Assembly (NCBI RefSeq): GCF_000720455.1
Contig: NZ_JOAK01000012.1
Coordinates: 1-64,000 of the forward strand
DNA length: 64,000 nucleotides
Reading direction: 5' to 3'
DNA from: Streptomyces virginiae
GTDB taxonomy: Bacteria > Actinomycetota > Actinomycetes > Streptomycetales > Streptomycetaceae
Part shown: positions 63,192-64,000 of the stretch, one piece after another
How the letters are laid out: each line of letters begins with the position of its first letter
Position numbering within the stretch: position 1 is the stretch's first letter
Notes under the pieces: model-generated
Told to the model about the DNA's origin: nothing
Database searches by the model: none
Seen by the model: the letters and a program-made list of their open reading frames with translations, nothing else
Made by a program: the position numbers and the translations under genes

Positions 63192-64000
63192 TCAGGAGGC
63201 CTTGGCCTTCTCGGCCGGGGCAGCGGCGGCGGCCGGGGCCGGCGCCGGCTTGGCGGCCTCGTAGAACTCCTCGCGGGGGGTCTCCAGCGCACCGAGGGAG
63301 ACGACCTCGCGCTTGAGGAACATGGCGAGGGTCCAGTCGGCGAAGACGCGGATCTTGCGGTTCCAGGTCGGCATGGCCATGCCGTGGTAGCCACGGTGCA
63401 TGTACCAGGCGAGCCGGCCCTTGAGCTTGATCTTCGTCTTGCCCATGACGATCATCGCGACGCCCTTGTGGAGGCCGAGGCCCGCCACCGCACCCTTGTT
63501 GGAGTGCGAGTACTCGGTCTGCGGGAAGCCCCGCATGCCCGAGATGACGTTGTCGCCGAGGACCTTGGCCTGACGCAGCGCGTGCTGTGCGTTCGGCGGG
63601 CACCAGGCGTTCTCGACGCCGGCCTTGCGGGCGGCCATGTCCGGCACCTGGGCGTTGTCGCCGGCGGTCCAGATGTAGTCCGTGCCCGTGACCTGGAGGG
63701 TCGGCTGGGCGTCGACGTGGCCGCGCGGGCCCAGCGGCAGGCCGTAGCGGGCCAGGACCGGGTTCGGCTTGACGCCGGCGGTCCACACGATGGTGTTGGA
63801 GTCGACCTCGAGGCCGTTCTTCAGCACCACGTGGCCGTCCACGCAGGAGTCCATGGAGGTGCTGAGGTAGATCTCGATGCCGCGGGACTCGAGGTGCTCC
63901 TTGCCCCAGGTGCCGAGCTTGGGCCCGACCTCGGGGAGGATCTTGTCGGCCGCGTCGACCAGGATGAAGCGCATGTCCTCGCGCTTGATCGTGGAGTAGT
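63192..64000 (-). CDS. Type II NADH dehydrogenase-like flavoprotein, C-terminal part
   Basis: The frame is open through the right edge, so only about 269 C-terminal residues are seen. They contain the NAD-domain end (VEVDSNTIVWTAGVKPNPVL-like ONTIVWTAGVKPNP segment), the FAD-binding YIWTAGDNAQVPD, and the membrane-contact region with GRLAWYMHRGYHGMAMPTWN. These fit NDH-2, which passes electrons from NADH to menaquinone without pumping protons. The tail is Ala/Pro/Lys-rich. The N-terminal FAD motif lies outside the window. Confidence 0.88.
   Translation of the reverse strand, partial: YSTIKREDMRFILVDAADKILPEVGPKLGTWGKEHLESRGIEIYLSTSMDSCVDGHVVLKNGLEVDSNTIVWTAGVKPNPVLARYGLPLGPRGHVDAQPTLQVTGTDYIWTAGDNAQVPDMAARKAGVENAWCPPNAQHALRQAKVLGDNVISGMRGFPQTEYSHSNKGAVAGLGLHKGVAMIVMGKTKIKLKGRLAWYMHRGYHGMAMPTWNRKIRVFADWTLAMFLKREVVSLGALETPREEFYEAAKPAPAPAAAAAPAEKAKAS

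Overview
This 64-kb window is high-G+C actinobacterial DNA whose gene order and protein content match the core chromosome of a Streptomyces. Sequence-level markers are a WhiB protein, the Leu-tRNA with anticodon UAA (bldA), class E-type LAETG wall-anchoring, F420 synthesis genes, GTG/TTG starts and GTGA/ATGA translational overlaps. From memory, the order parallels S. coelicolor from about SCO3028 (manB) to SCO3092 (type II NADH dehydrogenase). No prophage, transposase, CRISPR array or biosynthetic cluster was seen.

Layout. 1-6.8 kb: start of manB, a DUF3499 gene, a degenerate metallopeptidase, then whiB and, after its terminator, a very large membrane glycosyltransferase coupled to a DUF5719 protein. 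6.8-10.3 kb: a cysteine dioxygenase preceded by a 28-codon leader ORF ending in six Cys codons, followed by fbiA-fbiB. 10.4-13.9 kb: a DNA glycosylase, a secreted PGRP-type amidase and a TIGR03089 protein. 14.1-25.0 kb: a cell-envelope block with five LytR-CpsA-Psr (LCP) paralogues, a family 2 glycosyltransferase, a hotdog thioesterase and a mannose-1-phosphate guanylyltransferase-like protein. 25.2-33.6 kb: a membrane protein, acyl-CoA dehydrogenase, UDP-glucose dehydrogenase, a dead dipeptidase paralogue next to an intact one, purE-purK and GtrA. 33.6-37.6 kb: the DraK/DraR-type two-component pair and a POT peptide transporter.

37.6-41.8 kb is a four-gene exported operon: two homologous sortase-anchored proteins (LAETG and LPQTG) flank a DUF916-like protein and another membrane-anchored beta protein. 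This recalls the WxL surface loci of Firmicutes. 41.9-49.8 kb is a histidine-utilisation operon (hutU, an M20 amidohydrolase, hutF, hutI) with a divergent PLP-decarboxylase-like gene and an RpiR regulator. A palindrome sits inside the predicted hutU promoter. 49.9-57.8 kb: cystathionine beta-synthase, SGNH hydrolase, thiolase, several small conserved proteins, a Bax-inhibitor-1 protein and bldA. 57.8-64 kb: a MacB/FtsX-type ABC exporter, a cyclopropane-synthase-family methyltransferase and the C-terminal part of a type II NADH dehydrogenase.

How the genes fit together. Much of the window serves the envelope: manB and the guanylyltransferase supply GDP-mannose, Ugd supplies UDP-glucuronate, the glycosyltransferases and GtrA handle lipid-linked sugars, and the LCP proteins attach glycopolymers to peptidoglycan. 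A second theme is sulfur and nitrogen catabolism: cysteine dioxygenase, cystathionine beta-synthase, dipeptidases, peptide uptake and histidine breakdown. The most notable signals are the polycysteine attenuator, the promoter-embedded hut palindrome, the M20 enzyme in the place of HutG, the WxL-like operon and a perfect 48-bp palindrome at 22408-22455.
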